A DNA stretch of 60,860 nucleotides from CAZGSN01 sp964371655 (GCA_964371655.1 CAYJOD010000032.1:1-60860); one strand, 5' to 3'; shown: positions 45,001-53,606, counted from the first letter of the stretch. Notes: a model not told the origin generated them from the letters alone. Made by a program: numbers and translations.

Positions 45001-45272
45001 TCGAAGCGGGGCGCATCCGCCTGCGCCCGATCCTCATGACCGCGCTGGCGATGATTCTCGGCATGCTGCCGATGGCGCTGGCCTTGGGTGAGGGTGCGGA
45101 TCAGAACGCGCCGCTTGGCCGCGCCGTCATTGGCGGACTGATCGTGGCCACATTGACCACGCTATTCGTGGTACCCGCGGCGTATTCGATTCTTGGCCGC
45201 AGTGTCGTCGGCAAGCATCACCGCGACGCGGAGATCGAGGCCGTAGCACTGTCGGCCTCGACACGGAGCTAA
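42081..45272 (+). CDS. RND-family efflux transporter permease
   Basis: A 1,063-residue proton-driven inner-membrane pump with the AcrB/MexB-type duplicated layout: two sets of six helices around two large periplasmic loops. It opens RRPLSVAVMSLLMLVLGVLS. Helix 4 carries the proton-relay pair D401-D402 in LAVGMLVDDATVAVENIH. The second half has AVGVAVANGNLLITFANELRE, characteristic of a branch of HAE1-like permeases found in environmental Gram-negatives. The adaptor gene follows after a palindromic element; no outer-membrane factor is adjacent. The substrate cannot be told. Confidence 0.94.
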   Translation: MWIVRLALRRPLSVAVMSLLMLVLGVLSFALMNIDIFPAIDLPVVLVVWNYPGLSATDMERRVVLLSERAFSTTVNGIEHMESQSFAGIGMIKVYFHPGATVGGAIAQMSSVSATILRIMPPGIQSPNIIDYNAANVPVAQLDVSSETLPEQDLFDYGMNFIRLKLFTVEGLASPAPLGGMSRAVMVNLHPDQLYANGLSPQDVSAALASTNVIIPAGTARIGDREYSVELNGSPLRVDDFNQLPLKVVDGTPVLLGNVAPVTNTHQVQTNVVRVNGQRATYLMIIKRAAASTLAVVDRVRALIPEILATAPKGLRVALTFDQSTFVRAALWEVVREALIAAGLVAIMVLLFLGSPRSMLIVIISIPLSILTAFIGLKLSGQTINTMTLGGLALAVGMLVDDATVAVENIHRNHVMKKPLILAILDGASQIAMPTFVGTLAICIVFFPVVLLSGVAKFLFTPLALAVVYAMLTSYLLSRTLVTTMARYLLPATHEEHAGRGRWGRFLGGFDAGFERLREAYRVALGRFIAGRALALSCAGLVIAASALLLFVVGEDFFPTTDAGMMRLHVRAPTGTRIEKTERIVDDVERTIREIIPADELASLSDNIGVPVSYNLAFYQTDSIGPQDADVLVQLQPTHRPTAMYQDRIRRALREKFADTQVYFQAADIVSQVLNFGLPAAIDAQISGNDLESSYEIATRLKAAMARIPGLTDLRIPEPLDYPTLRVNVDRAKALEVGITEAQVASSLLTSLSTSFLLQPNQWLDPRNGVNYGVLLQTPQHMMNSIQALGATPLSPAPLAGISPAPQLLGNIASITQGVSPAVINHYNVQRVIDVNAGVSGRDLGSAAAAVGRAIADLGPLPPGTKITIRGQSQAMRESFTTLAQALVLAVILVYLLMVANFQSWLEPLIILLAVPGALMGVLWMLVLTGTTINVESLMGAIMAVGVAVANGNLLITFANELREDGYSPLAAAIEAGRIRLRPILMTALAMILGMLPMALALGEGADQNAPLGRAVIGGLIVATLTTLFVVPAAYSILGRSVVGKHHRDAEIEAVALSASTRS

Positions 45273-45288
45273 GGACCTATGGACTCAA

Positions 45289-45489
45289 CTATGGTGACGT
45301 ATGTCTTGACCCGTCCTCCGTTCGCCCCGAGTAGCCCCGTCTTCGCCGGGGCGTATCGAGGGGCCGCCTGATGACCCGAGCTGCCAAATTGTCCCTCGAT
45401 ACGCCGCCGAAAATCCTTCGCTACGCTGCTCCGCAGCTACACAGGAGGCGGCTACTCGGGACGAACGGAATACGTGGTCGAACTTACGA
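45289..45489. repeat. Dispersed GAGTAGC/CGTATCGAGGG palindromic element, copy 2 (inverted)
   Basis: It is homologous along its whole length to the reverse complement of 26,331-26,500, including a 43-base perfect match at its right end (45,447-45,489). It differs by about 30 extra bases (TTCGCTACGCTGCTCCGCAG and neighbours) and point changes. It lies between the RND permease stop and the adaptor start. Confidence 0.85.
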
Positions 45490-45504
45490 GAATGAGTACT
45501 AAGC

Positions 45505-46638
45505 ATGTCGGACGATCCCCGCACCTATACGCCGCGCCCGCCCGGCAAGCTGTTTACTGTCAGCTGGGTGGCGGCGGTCATCATCGTATTTCTGATCACG
45601 GGTGCCCTGGTGTGGGGGCGCGATGCACGCATCCGCCGCGAAGCCGCGGCGCTGGAGAGCGATGCCGCGCCGGGCCGGCGGGTGCTGGTGGTCCGCCCAC
45701 AACACGCTTTGCCCAGTCGTACCCTGGAGATTCCGGCGACGATTCGCGGATTCATCGAAACTCCGATCTACGCCAAGATCGCCGGCTATCTGAAGGTTAT
45801 CCACGTGGACAAAGGCGATCGCGTCACCGCGGGCGAGATCCTGGCCGTTCTGGAATCGGCGGAGATCGATCAGCAGGTCGCCAACGCGCGCGCGAGCTTC
45901 AAGCTGCAGACGCTCACCAATCAGCGCAATCAGGAATTGGTCGACCAAGCCTTGATCGCGCAACAAACGGCGGATGAGGCGCACACCGCCATGCTGCAGG
46001 CCAAGGCGAACCTCGATCAACTCGAGGCCATGCAGGACTACAAAGTCATTCGCGCCCCATTCACCGGCGTGGTGATCGCGCGCGCGGTCGATCCGGGGGC
46101 ACTCATTCCGCAAGCGACCGGCTCTACCGCCGGCAGCCCGATCGTGACCCTCGCCACCCTCAGCCCGGTACGCGTGTATGCCGACGTCTCGCAAAGTGCG
46201 GCGACCCTGATCCGCAATGGTGACCCGGCCACCATCACCGTCACCCAGTATCCCGGTCGCGAGTTCAAGGGCAGTGTGACCCGCCATTCCGAGGCCTTGC
46301 GCACGACGACCCGAACCATGCTCGTCGAAGTCGACGTCGGCAACGAAGACGGCGCACTGTTTCCCGGGATGTATGCCAACGTCAGCTTCACGGTGGGTGT
46401 GCCGGCGGGACCGGCGCAAGCGCCCGACGATGCCCTCATCTTCCGCGGCGGCAAGGTCTACGTCGCAATCGTGCGCGACAACCGCATCGCGCTCACTGAA
46501 GTCAGCCTCGGCTACGATGATGGCCGCGTCGTGGAAATCACCTCGGGGCTCACGCCCGACGATGTGATCGCCGTCAACGTCGGACAAGCCGTGCGTGACG
46601 GCGAGGTCGTGCAACCGATTGAGGCCGAGCCGCGCTGA
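45505..46638 (+). CDS. RND efflux pump periplasmic adaptor (HlyD/MFP family)
   Basis: A 377-residue membrane-fusion protein. One N-terminal helix (VSWVAAVIIVFLITGALVW) anchors it; a short helical hairpin (about residues 115-175) is flanked by lipoyl halves (GYLKVIHVDKGDRVTAGEIL and YKVIRAPFTGVVIARAVDPG). A beta-barrel domain and a membrane-proximal domain follow, ending in GLTPDDVIAVNVGQAVRDG. It would link the upstream permease to an outer-membrane channel. The start lies 15 bases after the palindromic element. Confidence 0.92.
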   Translation: MSDDPRTYTPRPPGKLFTVSWVAAVIIVFLITGALVWGRDARIRREAAALESDAAPGRRVLVVRPQHALPSRTLEIPATIRGFIETPIYAKIAGYLKVIHVDKGDRVTAGEILAVLESAEIDQQVANARASFKLQTLTNQRNQELVDQALIAQQTADEAHTAMLQAKANLDQLEAMQDYKVIRAPFTGVVIARAVDPGALIPQATGSTAGSPIVTLATLSPVRVYADVSQSAATLIRNGDPATITVTQYPGREFKGSVTRHSEALRTTTRTMLVEVDVGNEDGALFPGMYANVSFTVGVPAGPAQAPDDALIFRGGKVYVAIVRDNRIALTEVSLGYDDGRVVEITSGLTPDDVIAVNVGQAVRDGEVVQPIEAEPR

Positions 46639-46696
46639 GCGCACCGGTCCGCTCCAGAAGATCGGCCGGTAAATCATGCACGGGTAGCGCCGACCA

Positions 46697-46764
46697 AGCA
46701 CTTTGCGCCTTGGCGTCTTGACGCGAGAAACATCTGGGATTGTCGCGCGCAAATCCGCAAAGGA
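46697..46764. repeat. CGCCTTTGCG/CGCAAAGGG imperfect palindrome, copy 2
   Basis: CTTTGCGCCTTGGCGTCTTG and ACGCGAGAAACATCTGGG correspond to the reverse complement of 25,270-25,341. Spacing and flanks differ. Confidence 0.55.
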
Positions 46765-46834
46765 ATGGGAGGGGTTCTCCAATTCCTAGCTACCGGAGCT
46801 TGGCCGGATGCGCGGTGCGTGGTAACGGACAATC

Positions 46835-47224
46835 ATGGCCCTGCACCCCCAGGTGGATCGTTTGCTGGAGCGTGCCGCCGTAGATGCCGATGTCCTCGCG
46901 GTGCTGCTGTACGGCAGCACCGCGCGCGACGAAGCGACGACGGCATCGGATATAGACATATGTCTGGTCCTGACGCGCGCGCACCGATCGCCGCGACAGC
47001 TCTCCGATAAGCGGCTCACCTATCTCGGCGATGCCGATGGAGTGGATGTCCAAGTCTTCCAGCAGCTGCCCATCTACATCCGGCAACGCGTCCTAAAGGA
47101 CGGCGAGGTCTTGTTCGTGCGCGATGAAGATCAGCTCTATGAGCTGGCCTTCCGCACCGTGCAGGAATTCGAGGACTTTCGGCCACGTTACCAGACGTAT
47201 CTCAAAGAGGTCGAGAGTGCTTGA
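46835..47224 (+). CDS. mntA: MNT-domain nucleotidyltransferase antitoxin (MntA-like)
   Basis: A 129-residue minimal nucleotidyltransferase. The catalytic motif is LLYGSTARDEATTASDIDIC with G27-S28 and D39/D41; the third acidic residue is in GVDVQVFQ. In HEPN/MNT pairs MntA AMPylates a tyrosine of the HEPN RNase and neutralises it. The following gene encodes exactly that partner, overlapping by 8 bases. Confidence 0.92.
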   Translation: MALHPQVDRLLERAAVDADVLAVLLYGSTARDEATTASDIDICLVLTRAHRSPRQLSDKRLTYLGDADGVDVQVFQQLPIYIRQRVLKDGEVLFVRDEDQLYELAFRTVQEFEDFRPRYQTYLKEVESA

Positions 47225-47636
47225 TCGCGAGCGCATCCTCGCCAAGCTCGATGAGCTCGACGGTTACCTGCGCGAGCTGCGTGAGATTGCGCCGGCCAAC
47301 CTCGTTGATTACCGAAAAACGGAGAAGCGACGTTCCTGCGAACGATTGTTGCAGATTGCTATCGAAGCGGTGATCGATATCGGCAACTTGTTCGTGTCTG
47401 GGCTACGTCTCGGTCTCCCCTCCGAGGAGAACGACATCTTTGAAAAACTGACGCGCGCCGGTGTCGTGTCCGACCACATCGTCGACGTTCTCAAGCGCAT
47501 GAAGGGCTGCCGCAACATCCTCGTGCACGAGTACGCGCGCGTTGATGACGAGATCATCTTCGAGGCGGTAAGCGGCAGGCTCGGTGACTTTGACGATTTC
47601 CGTCGCGAGATCGTGACAGCGCTCGACCGACACTGA
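47217..47636 (+). CDS. hepT: HEPN-domain RNase toxin (HepT-like)
   Basis: A 139-residue HEPN protein. The GTG start overlaps the mntA stop; a longer frame begins inside mntA and is rejected. The R-x4-H-x-Y motif is complete, as R99, H104 and Y106 in CRNILVHEYARV, with Y106 the expected AMPylation site. Upstream helices (EKRRSCERLLQIAIEAVID) fit the family. It forms a type VII toxin-antitoxin pair with the upstream MntA. Confidence 0.92.
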   Translation: MLDRERILAKLDELDGYLRELREIAPANLVDYRKTEKRRSCERLLQIAIEAVIDIGNLFVSGLRLGLPSEENDIFEKLTRAGVVSDHIVDVLKRMKGCRNILVHEYARVDDEIIFEAVSGRLGDFDDFRREIVTALDRH

Positions 47637-47748
47637 TAGGGGAACGAAAGGGCCCTTCCCCTCAGCTTGGGCGAGCCCGCACGAGTTCCGCGGAAGAATA
47701 CCGCCGGCACATAGGAGTCGAACCGCACCCGCCAGGGAGGCGCGGCAG

Positions 47749-48234
47749 CTAGTCGCGGAAGTTCACGAACTGTAGCGGCAGCTTGAACTCGGTTTGCTTC
47801 AAGAGGGCGATGGCCTCTTGGAGGTCGTCGCGCTTCTTGCCGGTGATGCGCACCTGGTCGGCTTGGATTTGCGCTTGCACCTTGAGCTTGCTGTTTTTGA
47901 TCAGCTTAGTGATCTCTTTGGCGTTGTCGGTATCGATGCCCTGTTGGATCTTGATGCTCTGCTTCGCCAGCCCACCGGCGGCGGGCTCGATCGTACCGTA
48001 GTCGAACGCCTTCAAAGAGATGCCGCGGCGCACCATCTTCGACTGCAGCACGTCGACAACGGCTTTCACTTTGAAGTCGTCGTCGGAGAGAATCAGGATG
48101 GTGTCTTCCTCCTCGGTGATCTCCGTCTTCGACCCTTTGAAGTCGTAGCGCTGTCCGACTTCCTTGCGGGTTTGATTGAGAGCGTTGTCGACCTCTTGCC
48201 GGTCTACCTTTGAAACGACGTCGAAGGACGGCAT
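47749..48234 (-). CDS. yajQ: YajQ-family nucleotide-binding protein
   Basis: A 161-residue protein of the YajQ family, in which members bind cyclic di-GMP and modulate transcription factors. It begins MPSFDVVSKVDRQEVDNA and has RYDFKGSKTEITEEEDTIL, GISLKAFDYG and AKEITKLIKNSKLKVQAQIQ, all conserved across the family. It is preceded on its own strand by a repeat-rich gap; no operon is evident. Confidence 0.94.
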   Translation of the reverse strand: MPSFDVVSKVDRQEVDNALNQTRKEVGQRYDFKGSKTEITEEEDTILILSDDDFKVKAVVDVLQSKMVRRGISLKAFDYGTIEPAAGGLAKQSIKIQQGIDTDNAKEITKLIKNSKLKVQAQIQADQVRITGKKRDDLQEAIALLKQTEFKLPLQFVNFRD

Positions 48235-48315
48235 GATCCTCCCCTCAAAGACTGTTGATCAACTCGCCAGAGCACGGGATACAGACAAAGAGATGCCATC
48301 GGATCCATCGCGCAA

Positions 48316-48411
48316 AGAAATGGAAAACAGGAAACTGAAAACCGGAGATGGAAAACCGGCGAATTGACCAGTTTCCGGTTTCCGGTTTTTCGTTTCCTGT
48401 TTTCCATTCGG
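48316..48411. repeat. GGAAAACAGGAAACTGAAAA imperfect palindrome
   Basis: AAATGGAAAACAGGAAACTG plus AAAACCGG is mirrored by CCGGTTTTTCGTTTCCTGTT and TTCCATT. Near 48,430 a GGTTGCGGGC/GCCCGCGC hairpin repeats the vocabulary seen near 14,031. Confidence 0.65.
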
Positions 48412-48481
48412 ATTTATTGACAGTCTCCTTAGGTTGCGGGCACAGCCCGCGCAATATTCTAGCCCAGGCATCGACACTCGC

Positions 48482-49153
48482 TCACTCAGCGGTCGGCGCC
48501 GCAATCACGTCGACGCCGTCGGGTACTTCGAAGACGAAGCGACTGTCCGCAATGCCGGTATTCGGGTGGATATCCGTGAAGCGTAAGCGATTGGTGTTGC
48601 CCATGGGGTCGTGAATCTCGGCGCCCTGAATCTCGAAACTCTGGCGCGCCACCGTCAATCGCAGTTGACCCACGTCACCACCGCTGCGCCGCGGCGTCAG
48701 CAACAAGTACAAGACTCCGTCGCCTTCGCCATCCAACTTGGCCTCGAAATCGTCGGCGATCTTACCGACTCCGGTTAGAAACGAGATCGGGGTCGAGGAC
48801 CGGAACGCGGCTTTGAATGGCGCCTTGAGGACCTGATTCTCCGACGGTTGGTAGAGCCACAGGGTGCTGCCGTCCGCGATCACGGTCTGTGGATCGCCTT
48901 CGGTGATCTCCAGTCTCAGCTTGCCGGGCTTCTTGAAAGCGATGCTGCCGCGTGAAGCGATGGTCTTGCCGAGGCTGGCGAGCACCGTTTCTTGCGTGAC
49001 CCCGGCGCTGAAGTCGTGGGTCCCGTCGTAACGTTCCTGCACCTTGCGCACGACTTCCCCGACATCCAACGCTCCGGCAGGGGCGACGACGAAGAGGCCC
49101 GTGACCAAAAGAGTGATCCCGACACCGAGGTTTACGAAGAACCGAATTCGCAT
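48482..49153 (-). CDS. LolA-like outer-membrane lipoprotein carrier
   Basis: A 223-residue periplasmic protein with a signal peptide (FFVNLGVGITLLVTGLFVVAPAGA). The half-barrel pattern includes DFSAGVTQETVLASLGKTI, FKKPGKLRLEI, ADGSTLWLYQPSENQV and a C-terminal FEIQGAEIHDPMGN. It resembles LolA proteins that ferry lipoproteins to the outer membrane, although a paralogous LolA-like role is possible. It follows ftsK by 41 bp on the same strand, the same order as in gamma-proteobacteria (ftsK-lolA). Confidence 0.9.
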   Translation of the reverse strand: MRIRFFVNLGVGITLLVTGLFVVAPAGALDVGEVVRKVQERYDGTHDFSAGVTQETVLASLGKTIASRGSIAFKKPGKLRLEITEGDPQTVIADGSTLWLYQPSENQVLKAPFKAAFRSSTPISFLTGVGKIADDFEAKLDGEGDGVLYLLLTPRRSGGDVGQLRLTVARQSFEIQGAEIHDPMGNTNRLRFTDIHPNTGIADSRFVFEVPDGVDVIAAPTAE

Positions 49154-49194
49154 GAGATCCTATGTAGCCGTTCCCAACGCTGCTCGCGAACCAG

Positions 49195-51453
49195 CTATTC
49201 CTCGTCGTCGTCGTCGCTGAGACTGCGGGCGATGACGTCGCGCTTGCCGTTGAGGTTGGCGCCGACCACCCCGTCGCGCTCCATGCGCTCGATCATGCGC
49301 GCCGCACGGTTGTAGCCAACACGCAACTTGCGTTGCAGCGACGAGATCGACGCCTGCCGCGTCTCGGTGACGACTTTGACCGCGAGGTCGTACATCTCGT
49401 CGTTGTAATCGTCCTCGGGCAGACCGCCGCTCTCTTCATCGTCACCGCCTTCGAGCAGATCCATGGCGTACTGCGGCTGTCCTTGGGACTTGACGAAGTT
49501 GGTCACCGCCTCGATCTCAGCCTCCGATACGTAGGCTCCGTGCAGCCGCTGTGCCCGTGCCGTGCCCGGCGGCAGATACAGCATGTCACCGCCGCCGAGC
49601 AGACGCTCGGCGCCGATGCCATCAAGGATGGTTCGCGAATCGGCGCGCGAGGTGACTTGCATGGAGATACGCGTCGGGAAGTTGGCCTTGATCAAGCCGG
49701 TGATGACATCGACCGACGGCCGTTGCGTAGCCAGGATCAGGTGGATCCCGCAGGCGCGCGCCTTTTGCGCCAGCCGGGTGATCGATTCCTCCACCACGCG
49801 CCCACCGGTGATCATCAAGTCGGCGAGCTCGTCGATGATGACGACGATCTTGGGCATATGCTCGTGATTGAATTCCTGCTCGAGCGGCACCGCCTGCCCC
49901 TCTTCCACAACCTGGCGCAACTCGATGACCTCGTCCCCGGCGGCGGCTTCTTCGGCGAGCGCCTTGTTGTAGCTGTCGATACTACGGACGCCTTTGTCTC
50001 TGAGAATCCGGTAACGCTCGTCCATGACCTGACACAGGTTCTTCAGGACGAGGACGGCCCGCTTCGGGTCGATGATCACCGGCACCAGCAGATGCGGCAT
50101 GTTCTCATAGAGCGACAGCTCGAGCATCTTGAGATCGATCATGACGAAGCGGACATCGCGCGGCGCCGCCTTGAACAGAATGCTCATGATCATCGCGTTG
50201 AGCGATACCGACTTGCCGGTTCCGGTGGCGCCGGCGAGCAGGAGGTGCGGCATGCGCATGAGGTCGGCGACCATCGGACTGCCCGAGCTGTCTTTGCCGA
50301 GAGCCAGCGTGAGATGCGACTCGGACTGCGTATAGGCGTCGCTCTCGAGGATCTCCTTCAGGAAGACCTTCTCGCGTCTCGCGTTCGCGACCTCGATGCC
50401 GACCACCGGCTTGCCTGGAATCGGAGCCAGGATTCGCACGCTGGTGGCGCGCAGGGCCAGCGAGAGATCATCCTGCAGAGCCACGATGCGGGCCACCTTC
50501 ACGCCGGCCGCAGGGGTGATCTCAAAGGTTGTGATCACCGGACCCGGTCGCACCGCTTCGACGTGCCCCTCGATGTCGAAGTTGGCGAGCTTCGCCTCCA
50601 GAACCTCGGAGCTCTTGCGCAGCGCTTCTTCGTCGACCTGGTTGCCGATCTGCAGCGGCGTATCCAGCTTGCTCAACGGTGGCGTTGTGTAGCCGCTGGT
50701 GCTGGCAAAGCGCATTACCTCTTGGGTCGCCGCGCGCTTCTGCTTCTTTGCCGGATCGACGACCGGACGTTCGGTCAAGACGATCACCGGCCCGCTTCGC
50801 TTCGCCGCGATCGCCGCCTCCTCGCGCTTACGGTTGACCACGTCTTTCAGGACAATCACGTTGTCGCGGCGCTCCACTCCACGTTCCCTCCAGCCCCGGC
50901 GGGCGTTGCCGGCACGGATGACGACCTGACCGGCACCGGCGCGTAGGGACGTCCCCGTCAGAAACATCAAGGCGAGCAGGAAGAGACCGGAGGCGATCAC
51001 GTAGGCACCGACCAGTCCGCACGTATCGCGCAGGACGGTAGCCGTAAATCCGCCGAACCAACCGCCGCCGGAAACGATAGGCCGATGAGCGAAGAAAAGT
51101 CCAAGCAGCACGCTGGAGGCGAGCACGACGGTGAGCACCGCGCCGCCGCGCCCGAGCGATACGTCCGACAAACCGGAGTGGATCAACTGGACGCCGAGGG
51201 CGGCCAGCACAAGCGGCAGCGCGTACGCGGCAAACCCCAAGGTCTGAACGAAGACCATCGCCAGGCCGTACCCGATCGGCCCACCGAAATTGCGAGCGAG
51301 CTGATCGGGCTCGTACGAGAAGAAGCTGACGAGCGCGAAGATGGCGACCATGACAGAGACCACGCCGGCAAACTCATTGACCAGCTGCGAGACCTCGCGC
51401 GCCGGCGCGGCTTTCGGAGCAGGGGTTTTCGTAGCGGCGCTCTTGCGGGCCAT
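49195..51453 (-). CDS. ftsK: DNA translocase FtsK/SpoIIIE
   Basis: A 752-residue septal translocase that segregates chromosome ends and activates dif recombination. The start MARKSAATKTPAPKAAP follows a GGAGATG inside the rnj tail. Four membrane helices (about 40-190) precede a short linker and the motor: Walker A LLAGATGTGKSVSLNAM (K414), Walker B KIVVIIDELADLMI, then HLILATQRPSVDVITG. The C-terminal gamma domain (LQRKLRVGYNRAARMIERM) is present. rnj overlaps at its start. Confidence 0.95.
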   Translation of the reverse strand: MARKSAATKTPAPKAAPAREVSQLVNEFAGVVSVMVAIFALVSFFSYEPDQLARNFGGPIGYGLAMVFVQTLGFAAYALPLVLAALGVQLIHSGLSDVSLGRGGAVLTVVLASSVLLGLFFAHRPIVSGGGWFGGFTATVLRDTCGLVGAYVIASGLFLLALMFLTGTSLRAGAGQVVIRAGNARRGWRERGVERRDNVIVLKDVVNRKREEAAIAAKRSGPVIVLTERPVVDPAKKQKRAATQEVMRFASTSGYTTPPLSKLDTPLQIGNQVDEEALRKSSEVLEAKLANFDIEGHVEAVRPGPVITTFEITPAAGVKVARIVALQDDLSLALRATSVRILAPIPGKPVVGIEVANARREKVFLKEILESDAYTQSESHLTLALGKDSSGSPMVADLMRMPHLLLAGATGTGKSVSLNAMIMSILFKAAPRDVRFVMIDLKMLELSLYENMPHLLVPVIIDPKRAVLVLKNLCQVMDERYRILRDKGVRSIDSYNKALAEEAAAGDEVIELRQVVEEGQAVPLEQEFNHEHMPKIVVIIDELADLMITGGRVVEESITRLAQKARACGIHLILATQRPSVDVITGLIKANFPTRISMQVTSRADSRTILDGIGAERLLGGGDMLYLPPGTARAQRLHGAYVSEAEIEAVTNFVKSQGQPQYAMDLLEGGDDEESGGLPEDDYNDEMYDLAVKVVTETRQASISSLQRKLRVGYNRAARMIERMERDGVVGANLNGKRDVIARSLSDDDDEE

Positions 51454-51454
51454 T

Positions 51455-53161
51455 TCACATCTCCATGATGAAGGGGACGATGACCGGCCTGCGTTCGAGT
51501 GTCTTTGCAAAGAAGCGCTTCAATGCCTTACGGACTTGTTCCTTGACCTCCATCGAGTCGCCGCGCGCCTCGACCGAGATCTGCCGCAGTGTCTCGGCGA
51601 CCACGCCCTTGGCGCGCTCGAGGTATTCCTGACCACCTTCCTCCGGAACGAAACCGCGCGAGATCAGATCCGGCCCCGAGATCAGCTCGCCGCTATGTTG
51701 ATCGATCGCCAAGACAACCAGCACCAGACCGTCGGACGAAAGGTGGCGGCGATCGCGTAGGACGACGGCTTCGACGTCGCCGACGCCCTTGCCATCGACG
51801 AAGACGCGGCCGGCGGGCACCGGCTCGGCCACGCGCGCCTGGTTGGCGTCGATCTCGAGAACGTTCCCGTCTTCGAGGAGAAAGGTATCTTCGGGGCGCA
51901 TGCCGGTCGATTGCGCCAGGCCGCGATGCTCGACGAGATGCCGATACTCGCCGTGGATCGGCATGAAGTATTGCGGGTGCACGATGCGCAGCAGCAGCTT
52001 GAGCTCCTCACGGCTGGCGTGCCCCGAGACGTGAACGTCGGCGTTACCGCGATGGTGCACGACCGCGCCACGCCGGTACATGTGGTTCATCATGTTGCTG
52101 ATCGCTCGCTCATTCCCGGGGATGACACGGGAGGAAAGGATCACGGTGTCGCCGTTGGTCATCGAGACTTGCCCATGCGAGCCTTCGGCGATCCGAATCA
52201 GCGCCGACATCGGCTCGCCCTGGCTGCCGGTGATCAGCAGCGTCTGTTGCTCCGGCGGCAAGGTGCGCAGCTCGCCGTTGTCGGCGAACAACGAAGGCGG
52301 ATACTCGAGGTAGCCCAGCCCGGTCGCAAGCTTGATGTTGCCGAGCATGCTGCGGCCGATGACCCCGATGCGCCGCTTGTAGCGCTGCGAAACTTCGATG
52401 ACCTGCTGCAGGCGGTGCACGTGCGACGAGAACGTGGAGAAAAACACTTTGCCCGAGGCGTCGGCGAAGCAGCGTTCGAGGCCGCTACGCACCGACCGTT
52501 CCGACGGCGTGTAACCCTCATGCTCGGCATTGGTCGAATCGGCCATCAGCAACAACACGCCGCGGGCGGCATGCTCGGCCAGGCATTGGAGATCGGAAGC
52601 CTTGCCGTCGATCGGAGTCTGGTCGAGCTTGAAGTCGCCACTGTGGATGATGGTTCCGAGCGCGGTGGTGATCACCAGCGCGACGGCATCGGCGATCGAG
52701 TGGGTCATGTGCACCGCCTCGATCTTGAACGGCCCCATCTCCCAGACATCGCCGGCGCGGAAGGTCTCCAACCGTCTGCTGTCGTAGAGCTCATGCTCGC
52801 GCAGCTTCTCGGCAATCAGCCCTGCCGCCATCGGCGGCGCGTAGACGGGCACCTTCAGATCACGCAAGACGAAGGGCAGCGCACCGATGTGGTCTTCGTG
52901 CCCGTGCGTCATCACGAAGCCGAGGAAGCGGTCGCCCAAGGCTTGGAGGTAGGTGAAATCAGGAATGACCAGGTCGATCCCGAGCATGTAGAGATCGGGA
53001 AACATCAGCCCGCAGTCGATGCCGATGGCGAAGTCACCGTACTCGATGACCATGCAGTTGAGGCCGATTTCGCCGAGGCCACCCAACGGCACGACGCGCA
53101 GCGTGCCGCTGCCGTTAGCCGCCGACACGGGAGTTCCTCGCTCGTTGCATCGGTTGTTCAC
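51455..53161 (-). CDS. rnj: Ribonuclease J
   Basis: A 568-residue metallo-beta-lactamase/beta-CASP RNase with 5'-3' exonuclease and endonuclease activity. The metal motif is HGHEDHIGALPFVL (residues 86-91 for H-G-H-E-D-H). Other marks are VIHSGDFKLDQTPIDG, LMADSTNAEHEGYTPSE, the beta-CASP region (LITGSQGEPMSALIRIAEG) and HVSGHASREELKLLL. The C-terminal domain is normal. Its stop codon lies two bases before the ftsK ATG. Confidence 0.95.
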   Translation of the reverse strand: MNNRCNERGTPVSAANGSGTLRVVPLGGLGEIGLNCMVIEYGDFAIGIDCGLMFPDLYMLGIDLVIPDFTYLQALGDRFLGFVMTHGHEDHIGALPFVLRDLKVPVYAPPMAAGLIAEKLREHELYDSRRLETFRAGDVWEMGPFKIEAVHMTHSIADAVALVITTALGTIIHSGDFKLDQTPIDGKASDLQCLAEHAARGVLLLMADSTNAEHEGYTPSERSVRSGLERCFADASGKVFFSTFSSHVHRLQQVIEVSQRYKRRIGVIGRSMLGNIKLATGLGYLEYPPSLFADNGELRTLPPEQQTLLITGSQGEPMSALIRIAEGSHGQVSMTNGDTVILSSRVIPGNERAISNMMNHMYRRGAVVHHRGNADVHVSGHASREELKLLLRIVHPQYFMPIHGEYRHLVEHRGLAQSTGMRPEDTFLLEDGNVLEIDANQARVAEPVPAGRVFVDGKGVGDVEAVVLRDRRHLSSDGLVLVVLAIDQHSGELISGPDLISRGFVPEEGGQEYLERAKGVVAETLRQISVEARGDSMEVKEQVRKALKRFFAKTLERRPVIVPFIMEM

Positions 53162-53319
53162 CGAGCGTCCCGCGGTCGATCGCGTATGCCGTAGTCAATC
53201 CAACACCTCAGCTCCCCCCGCCCGCACAGGGCGCGGATGATACCCCCGGCCCGTCTAGCGAGTCAACGTGAACTTGAAAGGGATCCATGTAGTGCTCTTC
53301 TAAATCGGACGCAGCCTCG

Positions 53320-53490
53320 GTTTCTCACCGCAGAGACGCGGAGACGCCGAGAAAGCCTGGGATGGTTGGAAGAACCCACGATTTTCGCGGATTGATTCCT
53401 TCTAGTCTGCTGTTTCGGCGGATGCGAAATCATTTTCAGAGCATCTTCTTCTCCGCTTCTTCTCCGCGCCTCTGCGTCTCTGCGGTGAGT
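53320..53490. repeat. CACCGCAGAGACGCGGAGACG long inverted repeat
   Basis: CTCACCGCAGAGACGCGGAG and ACGCCGAGAAA at 53,322-53,352 pair with TCTCCGCGCCTCTGCGTCTC and TGCGGTGAG at 53,462-53,490. Just downstream is a tandem doublet of CGCGGTGTTGGAC. No gene is supported between 53,162 and 53,606. Confidence 0.7.
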
Positions 53491-53606
53491 CCCGCGGTGT
53501 TGGACCGCGGTGTTGGACCGATTGCGGCTGTCGCTACGTCTGTGTTACACACGCCCCGCCGTCAAAGGCTCGGCAAAATCACCTAACCTCAGTTCTCGGA
53601 GACAGG

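Noticed and set aside
47700..47745. GGTTCGACTC on the minus strand resembling a tRNA T-loop
   Set aside because: Stem pairing fails after two base pairs; no tRNA can be folded.
49333..50946. Plus-strand frame of 537 codons opposite ftsK
   Set aside because: Antisense shadow of a conserved gene; no domain pattern.
51911..53194. Plus-strand frame of 427 codons opposite rnj
   Set aside because: Antisense shadow; the RNase J motifs on the other strand are decisive.
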